Shown: positions 31,601-38,270, counted from the first letter of the stretch. The stretch is 39,802 nt of DNA from Gammaproteobacteria bacterium (GCA_026705345.1 JAPPAV010000072.1:1-39802); one strand, 5' to 3'. Translations and numbers: made by a program. The notes: generated by a model not told the origin, from the sequence alone.

Positions 31601-32249
31601 ACGCTCGGCCCGGGTCATCCTTCACGGCTCGGTACATTCCGCTGGCCAGATCGGGATGCCCAAGGACCGCTAGCGCGATCGCCGCCCGGTTCTTGAACGA
31701 CTGATCGCGCTCCTGCGCCAGGTCGATCAGAGCCCCCACGTTGCGCGCCCGAGCCTCGGCCATGGTGAGGCGAATGCGGATGAACTCCGCCTCGTCCTTT
31801 CGATCCGTTGCGGCCAACGCACGCTCGTAGAACGGGACGGCCGCCTCGGCCTCCCCCGCCACGTCAAGGAGACGTGCCTTCATGAGCAGGCTATCCGTGG
31901 TCTCGTGGTGATTCGTCGCGGTTTCGATGGCAGCCAGCGATGCGGCACGGTCGCCGTGGCGCCAATGGATATGCGCGATCACCAGGTGGATGTTGGCCCG
32001 CTGCGTAGACGTTCGATTTCGACCCTCCCCAAAAACGCCGAGCCGTTTAAGAGTGCGTTCTATCCCCCCGTCGCCAACAACGGCCTCGTCGTAAACGGCG
32101 CGGATCGCATCGACATCCAGACGTGCCGACTCACTGCTGGCCTTGATGACCTCCGCCAACGGCGAGGCGGCATGGACCGCGAACGGTGACGCGCCGCAGA
32201 GCGCCCAGCAGATTCCGAAGAGCGGCGTTAGGCGACGGCTTCGAACCAC
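25680..32249 (-). CDS. Giant exported TPR/alpha-solenoid protein, paralogue C (intact)
   Basis: About 2,189 aa from a GTG at 32249, chosen because a signal peptide follows (VRSRRLTPLFGICWALCGAS, then PFAVHA). A GTG at 32318 is possible but lies inside the thioredoxin gene and adds 23 atypical residues. The N-terminal half has TPR-like pairs, e.g. LVIAHIHWRHGDRAASLAAI and EQALEIMDALESTQAGLGYN. The C-terminal half has the blocks shared with A and B: TSRDYQTYFEFLVQG, VTDGGPDLRDQ, LFRRFYPGP, LRAVWRG, HDFTLWMTLRHREG, YALVAANLL, AIFDAFVLKTLANV and WPGAADWMLTAARAMQDWLDD. No catalytic motif was seen. It follows the thioredoxin gene by 22 nt, so they are probably one transcript. A periplasmic scaffold or assembly platform is inferred; the function is unknown. 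Confidence 0.88.
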   Translation of the reverse strand: MVRSRRLTPLFGICWALCGASPFAVHAASPLAEVIKASSESARLDVDAIRAVYDEAVVGDGGIERTLKRLGVFGEGRNRTSTQRANIHLVIAHIHWRHGDRAASLAAIETATNHHETTDSLLMKARLLDVAGEAEAAVPFYERALAATDRKDEAEFIRIRLTMAEARARNVGALIDLAQERDQSFKNRAAIALAVLGHPDLASGMYRAVKDDPGRAYREHVRVAQWALAAGAHAEAQREAWLAYQAAGLQIDARYALTLLVESHRGEGTLAELVDGLDERGARGTAMLDELRVDLLIETQRYGDAVAFYESVAGNGSGVDVEARQRLIKLYESAGRPEDMVREYRRLMSAEPDVVDWYAGLASHYVGLARHDDALDVWRLFEGANASRPRVVVAAGEQMVGMGFLEEAVAMVERQMATGEHVEGLLFLFDARFERGRDDDAEAILERMRALLPPEDDAVRDLADAYEQMNRPEQALEIMDALESTQAGLGYNERMRLAWLYSLADRKQDALEAWRALWVSVDSPARRSLAEDQLLLLAAESNTLADIVVELEEKLYAGRADRNEMDLLVRVYTEVGDTLSATEVVEEYARSARVEPVERLRQLANVYRLQNDYPGYDRVLRQLVHQDPDNESEHVQNLVLNLLAHDLAEDSDERYGEIQRWLARLHALDAARVSGEFEAGVLSLGGFDAEAIESYRRALVRNPDNSDNLLLMADRMKSAGRTDEAVTMLQYAAEHAAHDNAFVVAVDGIINMIGARSFGEALTPEMRGIFQWTQRVILERITAHDGKFYLYQLLADIAQETEDAEGVFLALENSLPLAGIRRPAILRELVTLATPSTGFAGFNTGPGDPERRLIHGRRLIGLRQALPPDVYINLGKALLEKDDVAGAEKALDRIEDITGMIDINQTKADLLYDAGHPERALENYARALSVNRDDLSLLARNAMLQEIRGHLDVANEMYLRALVNLLRGESLTRPGRRTTSPGSTRVHFPGQSNLGTSRDYQTYFEFLVQGLLGTWPQSAETARQRLGAVEAMFDEAIREVTDMEDLADKDVEEFPRLGRTAQFVGRVAGVVGDRELAERIDSAVANTFPKDDEEPLPSTAAEGSILQRQLDRAKRSGNFRDAVHLARFVGDEEFLAEVLRDRIAEGSYADALVNAWFLLDAPAFRRLVTPVASTLKDDASAFLAFLGDSPHLVPAMEETLGREFVSVAELIELIGQPDESENRRTLFGYRVLPGVWRYVKTRGTLEEQIAFVASLAGRDSNIQLRPPDIALLVRDLLAVELSIDQRAAATQAATAYLATQQLSSPYMLGNLMQFLLLDIHPGNAEVVYAMAEHLEGRSSKAVDLVAVMKDIHEGTPQRRFEGLLELSKAELWRSGMAYSRAIGHWFDGERERILAAIERGEAVPPETASLVYELTFTSLGPMPRERIKRQAALAPKFAALDEKGDRYRLDGINASLSLGDWSAAEQALRDFYRENPEDEYVRAALYFRFLGEDRFGAALALVTDGGPDLRDQAVVDELLDKMSRSGGVSSRLFRRFYPGPIESPYSPYRPVVQRNIDRLRGAALSHTGPAESATDTRTSKQTAAWPEIIENTGESLRAVWRGMTAPGGEDDRRYYPPSPGSVLSLPLAERTLNPWSYGPPTQTGAISDLLESSRGEDDDRMLFDVLVEMPEVAHELDRYVPALPESERRNQTRCYELLADALDASGSTAARLADLSSRLHNGAISQHDFTLWMTLRHREGKGLSAAELEAFARRVREIDDPTRSELLLIARLFAKSSAFDDAAEHYALVAANLLRRGALGGATSTVVMRGVAMQLISFSSGPVFSSVGGSNLATGLAEVLAETAERLPREVAEEFARRVLAVARPSEDDEALAAIFDAFVLKTLANVMPPAEVFVESAGVSPTATLVEATLETWQVPKVLELARLHAMAGSPPDALGLIRRFANPDGIRTEPETDWLDEERSRRAGTASALARTFGLQLLRGYGPASPASWLVHGRERVFPADADNAWPGAADWMLTAARAMQDWLDDEDVDPVTVREMLFVLAWQLHEADRVDAARDILAVLATQIAAETDADPAELRNLALMSLKLSSPLPADLAVAVVSTGTLSARQEVGLVRELAASDAAGALRTGRVADHGDKLELMRELRPLALAANDVTYARDLESRLEAGEAAFRALGSPAIPGEGGTAAE
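25689..25724. terminator. 12-bp perfect hairpin at the convergent ends of receptor 2 and giant TPR gene C
   Basis: GGCAGTCCCGCC (25689-25700) pairs perfectly with GGCGGGACTGCC (25713-25724) across a 12-nt loop. On the minus strand it lies inside the last codons of gene C. On the plus strand it follows the receptor-2 stop by about 37 nt, so it could end receptor-2 transcription. There is no T tract, so intrinsic termination would be weak or atypical. Confidence 0.45.
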
Positions 32250-32271
32250 GCCCCTCTGACCGCAGGGTTGA

Positions 32272-33324
32272 CTATTCGCCGAGTAGACCGGCCAGGGTCT
32301 CCGACACGTTCGTGCCACGCAGGTGCCTTGCCACCGTCTTGCCCTCGGTGGACACCAGGAAGTTGGCGGGGATCGCCTTGACCCGGTAGAGCTTGGCCAC
32401 CGGGCTGCCGAACGCCTGGTTGTCCGAGACGTTCAGCCAGTTGATGTCGTAGTCCTCCTCCGAGGCAACGCGCCAGTTCTCGGGATCGTCGTCCAGATTG
32501 ACGGCGAGAATCTCGAAACCGTTGCTACGGAAGCGCTCGTAGGCCTCCTGGAGGTGCGGAATCTCGGCGATGCATGGGCCGCACCAAGACGCCCAGAACT
32601 CGACCAGCGTGTACTGGTTCTCCCGCAGGACATCTCGCAACCTGACTTCCTCGCCGGCCAGGGTTAAGGCGGTGAAATCCTTGATCGCCTTCGCGGCGGC
32701 CTCGTCGCGGCTGTCGATGAGCGCGTTGATGAGCTCGATGTTTAGATTGTCGCCGAGAGCCGCTTCAAGCTCGGCCAGCACGGCGATCTGTTCGGGGTCC
32801 TCTGTGTCCCGCCACGCGCCGGTCCGATCCTTCCACGCCTCGCGCAGCGCCAACACCCGCGCATGAGGGTCTTCGTGCTTGTGGTATATGCCGCGCAATC
32901 GATCGACTTCCTGATCGTCCGTCGTTTCCTGCACCGAACCGATCAGGGCTTGGTAGTCCCCGCCGGAGAACCCAAGGACGGAACCGTCGGCCGCGAGTTC
33001 GTGGCGACCGCCCGGTTCTACGATGCCCCGGGCCCGGGGACCGTCATCAACGACCACGACGAACTCCGCACCCAGGGGCGCGTCGAGTTCAGCGCGCATC
33101 GTTGCCTTGCCGTTCTCGATCAATGCCAGGTCGAGCACCTCGAATCCGCCCGCTTGTCGCGGATCGGCGTAGCCGAATTCGATGACCTCGCCTTCGTAGG
33201 CGTCCAAGCCCACCGCCTCGACCGTTGTTTCCGCACCGGCAACGGCGTACCCGGCCACGGCCGAAGCACCCACGGCCACGCCGATCCGCGCCGACCTCAT
33301 TCGACTTGCTACGTTCATGGCCAT
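32272..33324 (-). CDS. TlpA/ResA-like periplasmic thioredoxin with an extended N-terminal domain
   Basis: 350 aa. The ATG at 33324 has AAGGGGG nine bases upstream. A second ATG at 33318 is possible. The signal peptide (RIGVAVGASAVAGYAVAGA) is followed by a beta-rich region of about 100 residues resembling the DUF4369-type domain found before TlpA-like thioredoxins, then a helical linker. The thioredoxin fold covers about residues 215-350, with the active site FWASWCGPC (C248, C251) and the cis-proline segment VKAIPANFLV. It is expected to reduce or exchange periplasmic disulfides. It is upstream of, and probably co-transcribed with, giant TPR gene C. A functional link to the cysteine-paired propellers across the locus is inference. 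Confidence 0.9.
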   Translation of the reverse strand: MAMNVASRMRSARIGVAVGASAVAGYAVAGAETTVEAVGLDAYEGEVIEFGYADPRQAGGFEVLDLALIENGKATMRAELDAPLGAEFVVVVDDGPRARGIVEPGGRHELAADGSVLGFSGGDYQALIGSVQETTDDQEVDRLRGIYHKHEDPHARVLALREAWKDRTGAWRDTEDPEQIAVLAELEAALGDNLNIELINALIDSRDEAAAKAIKDFTALTLAGEEVRLRDVLRENQYTLVEFWASWCGPCIAEIPHLQEAYERFRSNGFEILAVNLDDDPENWRVASEEDYDINWLNVSDNQAFGSPVAKLYRVKAIPANFLVSTEGKTVARHLRGTNVSETLAGLLGE

Positions 33325-33369
33325 GGACCAATGCCCCCTTGCCGATCACGGTTTTGACGCTCGCGGCCT

Positions 33370-33375
33370 ATTGTA
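33370..33375 (-). promoter_or_regulatory. Candidate -10 element for the thioredoxin - giant TPR C transcript
   Basis: TACAAT on the minus strand matches the sigma-70 -10 consensus at five of six bases. It lies in the 108-nt gap between the pdxA-family gene and the thioredoxin gene, giving a leader of about 40 nt. No convincing -35 element is seen 16-18 nt upstream. Confidence 0.3.
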
Positions 33376-33432
33376 GTTCACCGGGGCGCCGCCCGCTTGC
33401 CCAAGCCACCGCAATGCCGCGGTTCTCCACCG

Positions 33433-34398
33433 TCAACTTCGTAGCTTCCACGCGTAGTCCAAGGCGGCCTTCAGCGAACCGGTGAACGCCTTGCCCTGCC
33501 AAGCAATATCGAATGCCGTGCCGTGGTCCACGGACGTGCGCACGATGGGCAGGCCGATGGTCACGTTGACCGCGGACTCGAAGCTCATGAGTTTCATCGG
33601 CGCATGCCCCTGGTCGTGGTACATGCACACGATGGCATCGAATCGATCCTGGTGTATCGCCTGGTGGAACACCGTGTCGGCAGGATAGGGACCGGACGCG
33701 TCGAAACCGGCCCGCCGGGCGGCTTCGATTCCGGGCACGACGACCTCGGTGTCTTCCGAGCCGAACAGCCCCCCCTCCCCGGCATGAGGATTCAAGCCGC
33801 ACACGGCGATCCGGGGCGAGTCGACGAAACGACAGAGAGTCCCGTGGGTGAGACGGATCACCGTGTCGATCCGTTCCGGGGTCATCAGGCGGATCGCCTC
33901 GGTCAGGGGAACGTGGGCGCTGACATGGGAAACGGCGACGTCCCCCGTGGTCAGCATCATCGCGTAGTCGCGGGCACCGCACAGTTCGGCAATGAACTCG
34001 GTGTGGCCGACGAAACCCGGCGTGGACGCCCGCGTCGCCTCCTTGTTCATCGGCAGGGTGACAACACCCGCCACCCGCCCGGCAAGGGCATCCCGGGTCG
34101 CCCGTTCGACGTAGTCCCGCGCAGCCGCGCCCGCCTTCGCATTCAGCGTACCTGGCGTCAGGTCCGCCGCCCCGAGGCGACCGAGATCCACCACGTTGAG
34201 TTTCGAAGCCCGTGCCGCCCTCGGGTCGTCGATGGCATTGAGCGGCAACCGCAATCCCAGCAACTTCGCGCCCGCGTCGAGAATCTGGGCATCCCCGTAG
34301 GCGACGATGTCGTCACCGATTTCCCGCGCAGCAAACCGGCGTAGCAGGATCTCGGGGCCCACGCCGCTGGCATCGCCCATGGTGACAGCCATGTGCAT
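33433..34398 (-). CDS. pdxA: PdxA-family dehydrogenase (4-hydroxythreonine-4-phosphate dehydrogenase or PdxA2-type)
   Basis: About 321 aa from the ATG at 34398, with GGAGG seven bases upstream and overlapping the dehydratase stop (TGATG). PdxA oxidises 4-phosphohydroxy-L-threonine in pyridoxal phosphate synthesis. PdxA2 paralogues act on phosphorylated threonate. Family motifs are present: AVTMGDASGVGPEI, LPMNKEA, FVGHTEF, LNPHAGEGGLFG and YHDQGHAPMK, the last three carrying the metal-binding histidines. The opening MAVTMGD resembles PdxA2-type proteins more than E. coli PdxA (which starts VVITPGEPAG), so the substrate is not settled. It is the third gene of a coupled series after glnS and a PLP-dependent dehydratase, which fits a link to cofactor supply. 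Confidence 0.88.
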   Translation of the reverse strand: MHMAVTMGDASGVGPEILLRRFAAREIGDDIVAYGDAQILDAGAKLLGLRLPLNAIDDPRAARASKLNVVDLGRLGAADLTPGTLNAKAGAAARDYVERATRDALAGRVAGVVTLPMNKEATRASTPGFVGHTEFIAELCGARDYAMMLTTGDVAVSHVSAHVPLTEAIRLMTPERIDTVIRLTHGTLCRFVDSPRIAVCGLNPHAGEGGLFGSEDTEVVVPGIEAARRAGFDASGPYPADTVFHQAIHQDRFDAIVCMYHDQGHAPMKLMSFESAVNVTIGLPIVRTSVDHGTAFDIAWQGKAFTGSLKAALDYAWKLRS

Positions 34399-35308
34399 CA
34401 ACCCACCTCCGGTGTCGCGTTGCCGCCGCTCAGGATGATACCCACCCGGCCTTGGGCAACACCGGGGTTCTCAGCTATCGACGCCAAGGTCACCGCCGCC
34501 GATGGCTCGATGACAATCTTCATGACAGCGGCGAGAAGTCGGGTCCAATGGCGGATACCGTCTTCCGACGCCAGGCACACCCGGGTACCGGCGGCGCGGA
34601 GAATGTCGAAGTTCCGCCTGCCCAGCGAGGTCGCAAACCATCGGCCACGGTTTTTGGGGGCAGCGGTTCGTGAAGCACGCCGCTCTCGAGTGACAGCTTG
34701 GCGTCGCACGCCAACCGCGGTTCACCGAGGATCACCTCGGCGGCGCCGTCAGCAGCCACGACGGTCCCGGCGGCGAGCCCCCCGCCACCCACTGGCACCC
34801 AAGTCTGATCAAGTCCCGGGCAGTCCTCCAAAAGTTCCAGTGCCGCCGTTCCCGCTCCCGCGATGATGCGCTCATCGTCGTATGGCGGCACGAACGTCGC
34901 GCCAGTCCGCCGGCATACGTCCTCGAGGGTCGTTTCCCGCGCCGCGAGCGTCGGTTCACAGGGTGCGATCTCCCCTCCGTAGCGCTCGATGGCAGCGCGT
35001 TTCGAGGGACGCGCATCCTTGGGGACGACGACAATCGCGCGCAACCCCATTTCGGCAGCGGCAAGGGCCAAGGCGGCGCCGTGGTTGCCCGACGAATGCG
35101 TGGCGACGACCTCCGTGTCAACGGGCAGCGAGCGCACCGCGTTGGTCGCACCCCGGATCTTGAATGCGCCGGTCCGCTGCAGGTTTTCGCACTTGAAATG
35201 GATCTCGGCACCGAGCAGCGCGTCGATGGTACGGCTGACGAGTACCGGCGTTCGATGAACATGCCCCGCGATCCGACGCGCCGCGAACACGTCGGTTGGG
35301 GACACCAT
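34398..35308 (-). CDS. PLP-dependent serine/threonine dehydratase (single-base frameshift near 34640)
   Basis: The ATG at 35308 overlaps the glnS stop (TGATG). Fold-type II PLP enzyme motifs are present: HRTPVLVSRTIDALLG, the Schiff-base lysine in GAFKIRGATNA, SSGNHGAALALAA, VVVPKDARPSKRAAI, IAGAGTAALELL and the phosphate-binding GGGGLAAG. After KTVADGLR the frame is wrong. The expected TSLGRRNFDILR follows in the next frame and runs through VMKIVIEPSAAVTLAS and GVGIILSGGN to a stop at 34398. One base is missing near 34640. The restored protein is about 303 aa and has no ACT domain, as in catabolic threonine/serine dehydratases or serine racemases. These enzymes deaminate Thr or Ser to 2-oxo acids. 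The substrate is not determined. Sequencing error is possible. Confidence 0.82.
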
Positions 35309-36954
35309 CAACTCTTGTCCGGTTTGTAGCTGTCGCGCAGCGAGACCGTGCGGTTGAATACAGGGGCGTCGCCTCGGTAGTCCCGGCTGTCCTTGACGAA
35401 ATAGCCGGTGCGCTCGAACTGGAAACACGCCTCGTCGCTATCGACGATGGCCGGTTCGATCACGGCCCTGGCGACGGCCATGGAGTCCGGATTCAGGGTC
35501 TCGGTGAAGTTGTCAGCGCCCGGTCGCGCCTCGTCGAAGAGACGTCCGATGAGGCGCACTTCCGCAGGGACGGCGGATGCCGCATCGACCCAGTGGATGA
35601 CGCCCTTTGGCTTGAGGCCGCTCGTGTCGCTGCCGCTCCTCGACTCGGGTACGTAGCGACAGCGCAACTCCTCGATCTCGCCTGCCGCGTTCTTCACCAC
35701 GTCCTCGCAGACGATGATGTAGCCGTAGCGCAGGCGCACCATGCCGCCGGGGGTCAGACGCCGGTACTTGGGCGGTGGGTTCTCCGAGAAGTCCTCCCGC
35801 TCGATGTATAGCGTTCCCGAGAACGTCATCTCCCGCATGCCGCGATCGGGTTGCTGGGGATGCCAGGGGGCCGGCAGCGTCTCGCCCTCCCCTTCGTAGT
35901 TCGTCAACACCACTCGCAACGGGTCGAGCACCGCCATGGCCCGGACCGCAGCGGTCTCCAGGTCTCGGCGCACGCAGAACTCGAGAAACTCGTACTCGAT
36001 GGTGCCGTCGGCCTTGGTCACACCGATGCGCCGGCAGAACTCGCGGATCGCCCCCGGTGGATAGCCCCGGCGGCGCATTCCGGCCAGGGTGGGCATCCGC
36101 GGGTCGTCCCAGCCCATCACGTGACCACCCTCCACCAAGGCCGAGAAGAGTCGCTTCGACATCACCGTGTATTCGAGACCGAGGCGCGAGAACTCGATTT
36201 GCGGGGGGTGGTAGTTGATGGCGATGTTGTCGAGCACCCAGTCGTAGAGCGGGCGGTGGTCCTCGAACTCCAAGGTGCACAGGGAATGGGAGATGCCCTC
36301 CAGCGCATCGCAGATGCAGTGCGTGAAGTCGTACATCGGATAGATGCACCAATCATCGCCGGTGCGGTGGTGGTTCGCGTGGCGGATGCGGTATAGCACC
36401 GGGTCGCGCATGTTGACGTTCGCCGACCCCATGTCGATCTTGGCGCGCAGCACGTGGGTGCCGTCGGCGAATTCGCCGGCCCGCATGCGTTGGAACAGGT
36501 CGAGGTTCTCGGCGACGGATCGGTTCCGGTAGGGGCTGTCGGTACCGGGCTCCGTCAGGGTTCCCCTCGTCGAGCGGATCTCGTCAGCCGGCAAGCTGCA
36601 CACGAACGCCTTGCCCCTGTCGATCAACTGCTCCGCGAAATCGTAGAGCTGCCCGAAGTAGTCCGATGCGAACGTGGGGCCTTCCCAGTCGAAGCCAAGC
36701 CAGGCGATGTCCCGCTGGATGGACGCGACGAACTCTTCGCTTTCGCGCAACGGGTTCGTGTCGTCATACCGAAGGTAGGTCGTGCCGCCGAACTCCTCGG
36801 CAACACCGAAGTTCAGGCAGATGGACTTCGCGTGCCCAATGTGAAGGAAACCGTTCGGCTCCGGCGGAAAACGAGTGACCAGGCGCTCGACCGCGGCGGT
36901 GCGCAGATCGTCGCGAATGCGATGTCGGATGAAATCCCGAAGGTCTTCGGCCAT
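35308..36954 (-). CDS. glnS: Glutaminyl-tRNA synthetase
   Basis: 548 aa from the ATG at 36954. The upstream in-frame extension to 37125 has no similarity to the family and is rejected. Class I synthetase signatures are the HIGH motif (PPEPNGFLHIGHAKS, residues 38-41) and the KMSKS-equivalent VMSKR (264-268). GlnRS-specific segments follow the E. coli protein closely: YLRYDDTNPLRESEEF, CIYPMYDFTHCICDALEGI, SHSLCTLEFEDHRPLYDWVL and GWDDPRMPTLAGMRRRGYPP. The anticodon-binding beta-barrels are complete (GVIHWVDAASAVP to FNRTVSLRDSY). It charges tRNA-Gln. Its stop overlaps the dehydratase start, so the dehydratase and the pdxA-family gene are probably translated from glnS transcripts. Confidence 0.97.
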   Translation of the reverse strand: MAEDLRDFIRHRIRDDLRTAAVERLVTRFPPEPNGFLHIGHAKSICLNFGVAEEFGGTTYLRYDDTNPLRESEEFVASIQRDIAWLGFDWEGPTFASDYFGQLYDFAEQLIDRGKAFVCSLPADEIRSTRGTLTEPGTDSPYRNRSVAENLDLFQRMRAGEFADGTHVLRAKIDMGSANVNMRDPVLYRIRHANHHRTGDDWCIYPMYDFTHCICDALEGISHSLCTLEFEDHRPLYDWVLDNIAINYHPPQIEFSRLGLEYTVMSKRLFSALVEGGHVMGWDDPRMPTLAGMRRRGYPPGAIREFCRRIGVTKADGTIEYEFLEFCVRRDLETAAVRAMAVLDPLRVVLTNYEGEGETLPAPWHPQQPDRGMREMTFSGTLYIEREDFSENPPPKYRRLTPGGMVRLRYGYIIVCEDVVKNAAGEIEELRCRYVPESRSGSDTSGLKPKGVIHWVDAASAVPAEVRLIGRLFDEARPGADNFTETLNPDSMAVARAVIEPAIVDSDEACFQFERTGYFVKDSRDYRGDAPVFNRTVSLRDSYKPDKS

Positions 36955-36984
36955 CGCGAGCGGCAACCCTTGCACAAACGGCGC

Positions 36985-36990
36985 ATTGTA
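36985..36990 (-). promoter_or_regulatory. Candidate glnS -10 element
   Basis: TACAAT on the minus strand is followed by a leader of about 24 nt to the chosen ATG. TGCCGG lies 17 nt upstream as a poor -35. The same -10 sequence occurs before the thioredoxin gene. Confidence 0.35.
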
Positions 36991-37025
36991 CCGGCAGGGG
37001 TCGTTGCCCGGCACACGCCGTACGG

Positions 37026-37082
37026 TCCAACGCGAAGTGAGGGTGAGGCCAAAGGCGATTCCAATGCGAAGTGAGGGTGAGG
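37026..37082. repeat. Two 23-bp direct repeats upstream of glnS
   Basis: TCCAA(C/T)GCGAAGTGAGGGTGAGG occurs at 37026-37048 and 37060-37082, with a single mismatch and an 11-nt spacer (34-bp period). The copies lie about 50-105 bp upstream of the predicted glnS start site. They could be regulatory or a remnant of slipped duplication. Confidence 0.8.
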
Positions 37083-37189
37083 ATGCCCGACGGGTGCACA
37101 TCGGATTCGTGGTAGGTTGCGACAAACCCCGTCAGCAGGTCGACGCTGGTTGACGCTCAACCGTGGTGGCTGCCCCGCCGACCCGAAGA

Positions 37190-37930
37190 CTAAGCGGTAG
37201 CGGCCCGCCGCCCACCCCAAGTGCCCGGCACCTCCGCCGGATCCACCAGCCCGATCCGCCGCCACCCCGTCTCCAGCAGCCACGTCCGAGGCTCCGCCAC
37301 CTCGCAACGCCGGAACGCGTCCGCGTACTTCCCAAGCCGCGGCGGCGACCGCCCGTTCCAGCCGTCAAACCACAACCCCGAACTCGCCCCGTCCAAAACG
37401 ACCGGCGGCTTCCGCCCGCGACGCTCCCGGTAGTGCTTGCGCGCGTTCAGCAGCACGTACGCCAGGGCGTTGCGAACCTCCGTCGGCGTCCGCTTGACCA
37501 CGTGGTGGAACCGCGTCGCCAGCACCCGCCCCGCGCGCTCGTACACCCGGTTCACGCACCGCGCGAACCGCGCGCCGAGGCTCTTCATGCCGTTGGCGAG
37601 ACTGAGCTTGTCGTCCGCCTCCACCAGGAAGTGGGCGTGGTCGTCCTGGACGGAGTAGTGCACCACCCGGAACCCCGGCCGCTCGGCGGCCTTCCGCAGC
37701 GTCTCCCGGAACGCCCGCACGAAGCGCGCCCGGCGCAGCGCCGGCACCCCGTTGAGCACGCGCAGGGTCACCAGGAGCGGACAGCCGCGGGCAATGTCCT
37801 CCCGCGTCCGGTGCGGAACCCGCGACTTCCGGACCCTTGGGCGGCCCGCGCCCGGGCGGGCGCCGCCGCGGCCCGTCGGCCGGAACTCGAACGTGGTCTG
37901 GCGGGGGTCCTGGCGGCGCTTCCTCTTCAC
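37190..37930 (-). CDS. REP-associated tyrosine transposase (RAYT, IS200-like Y1 family)
   Basis: 246 aa from a GTG. An N-terminal basic GGARPGAGRP segment, typical of RAYT proteins, precedes the Y1 transposase core. The HUH-type metal site is DDHAHFLVEADD (H98, H100). The likely catalytic tyrosine is Y158 in ALAYVLLNARKHY. The context ARFARCVNRVYERAGRVLAT and RFHHVVKRTPTEVRNALAYV is typical of the family. RAYTs are domesticated single-copy transposases that cut single-stranded DNA at REP hairpins and spread them. Three hairpin elements lie in the gene-free stretch immediately upstream (38116-38663) and are candidate substrates. There are no IS ends or second ORF. Confidence 0.92.
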   Translation of the reverse strand: MKRKRRQDPRQTTFEFRPTGRGGARPGAGRPRVRKSRVPHRTREDIARGCPLLVTLRVLNGVPALRRARFVRAFRETLRKAAERPGFRVVHYSVQDDHAHFLVEADDKLSLANGMKSLGARFARCVNRVYERAGRVLATRFHHVVKRTPTEVRNALAYVLLNARKHYRERRGRKPPVVLDGASSGLWFDGWNGRSPPRLGKYADAFRRCEVAEPRTWLLETGWRRIGLVDPAEVPGTWGGRRAATA

Positions 37931-38115
37931 TGCGGGGTCACCGGTCGGGTACTGCGGATGTCCGGCAGTCTACGCCTGACTACTGTACATGTCAACAGTA
38001 TCGGTGCCGTTCGACGAAGTCTCCGCGGCCAATGAAAAGGGCGATGTTGTCCCGCCGCCGGGTGCCCGCCGCGATCGGGTCGCAGCCAGACCTCGAACAG
38101 AGCAACCGCGGTCGC

Positions 38116-38190
38116 GCGTTTTCCACGCTTCGTCCACGGCGCCGGTCCCCAGTCGAACCGGAGGCGCGGTGGGCGAAGGGTGGGAAACGC
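38116..38190 (+). repeat. REPIN-like hairpin element, copy 1
   Basis: A 22-nt left arm (38116-38137, starting GCGTTTTCCACG) pairs with a right arm (38169-38190, ending GTGGGAAACGC), 19 of 22 positions, around a 31-nt spacer. Two of the three mismatches become G-U pairs in RNA. The sequence after the right arm (ACTCCGC...ATTGA) is shared with copy 3. Confidence 0.75.
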
Positions 38191-38223
38191 AACTCCGCAT
38201 CCCGATTGAGCGGGTGTCGATGG

Positions 38224-38270
38224 CAACTGAAAACTGCACATGCCCGGCAACCGAAAAACGCACACTTTCG
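38224..38270 (+). repeat. Pair of similar 23-24-nt repeats (GCAACYGAAAA-type)
   Basis: GCAACTGAAAACTGCACA (from 38224) and GCAACCGAAAAACGCACA (from about 38249) are adjacent direct repeats. The 'GAAAA-N-GCACA' pattern recalls multi-repeat ends of IS21-type elements, but no transposase gene is present, so that link is only a guess. Confidence 0.5.

Noticed and set aside
28677-31673. A 998-codon open frame antisense to giant TPR gene C
   Set aside because: It is a GC-rich mirror frame of a gene with clear paralogues. Its product has no recognisable family features and no plausible start.
32249-32318. Upstream GTG start at 32318 for giant TPR gene C
   Set aside because: It would add 23 residues before the signal peptide and overlap the thioredoxin gene by 47 nt. 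The GTG at 32249 gives a normal signal peptide, although its AGAGGGG is unusually close.
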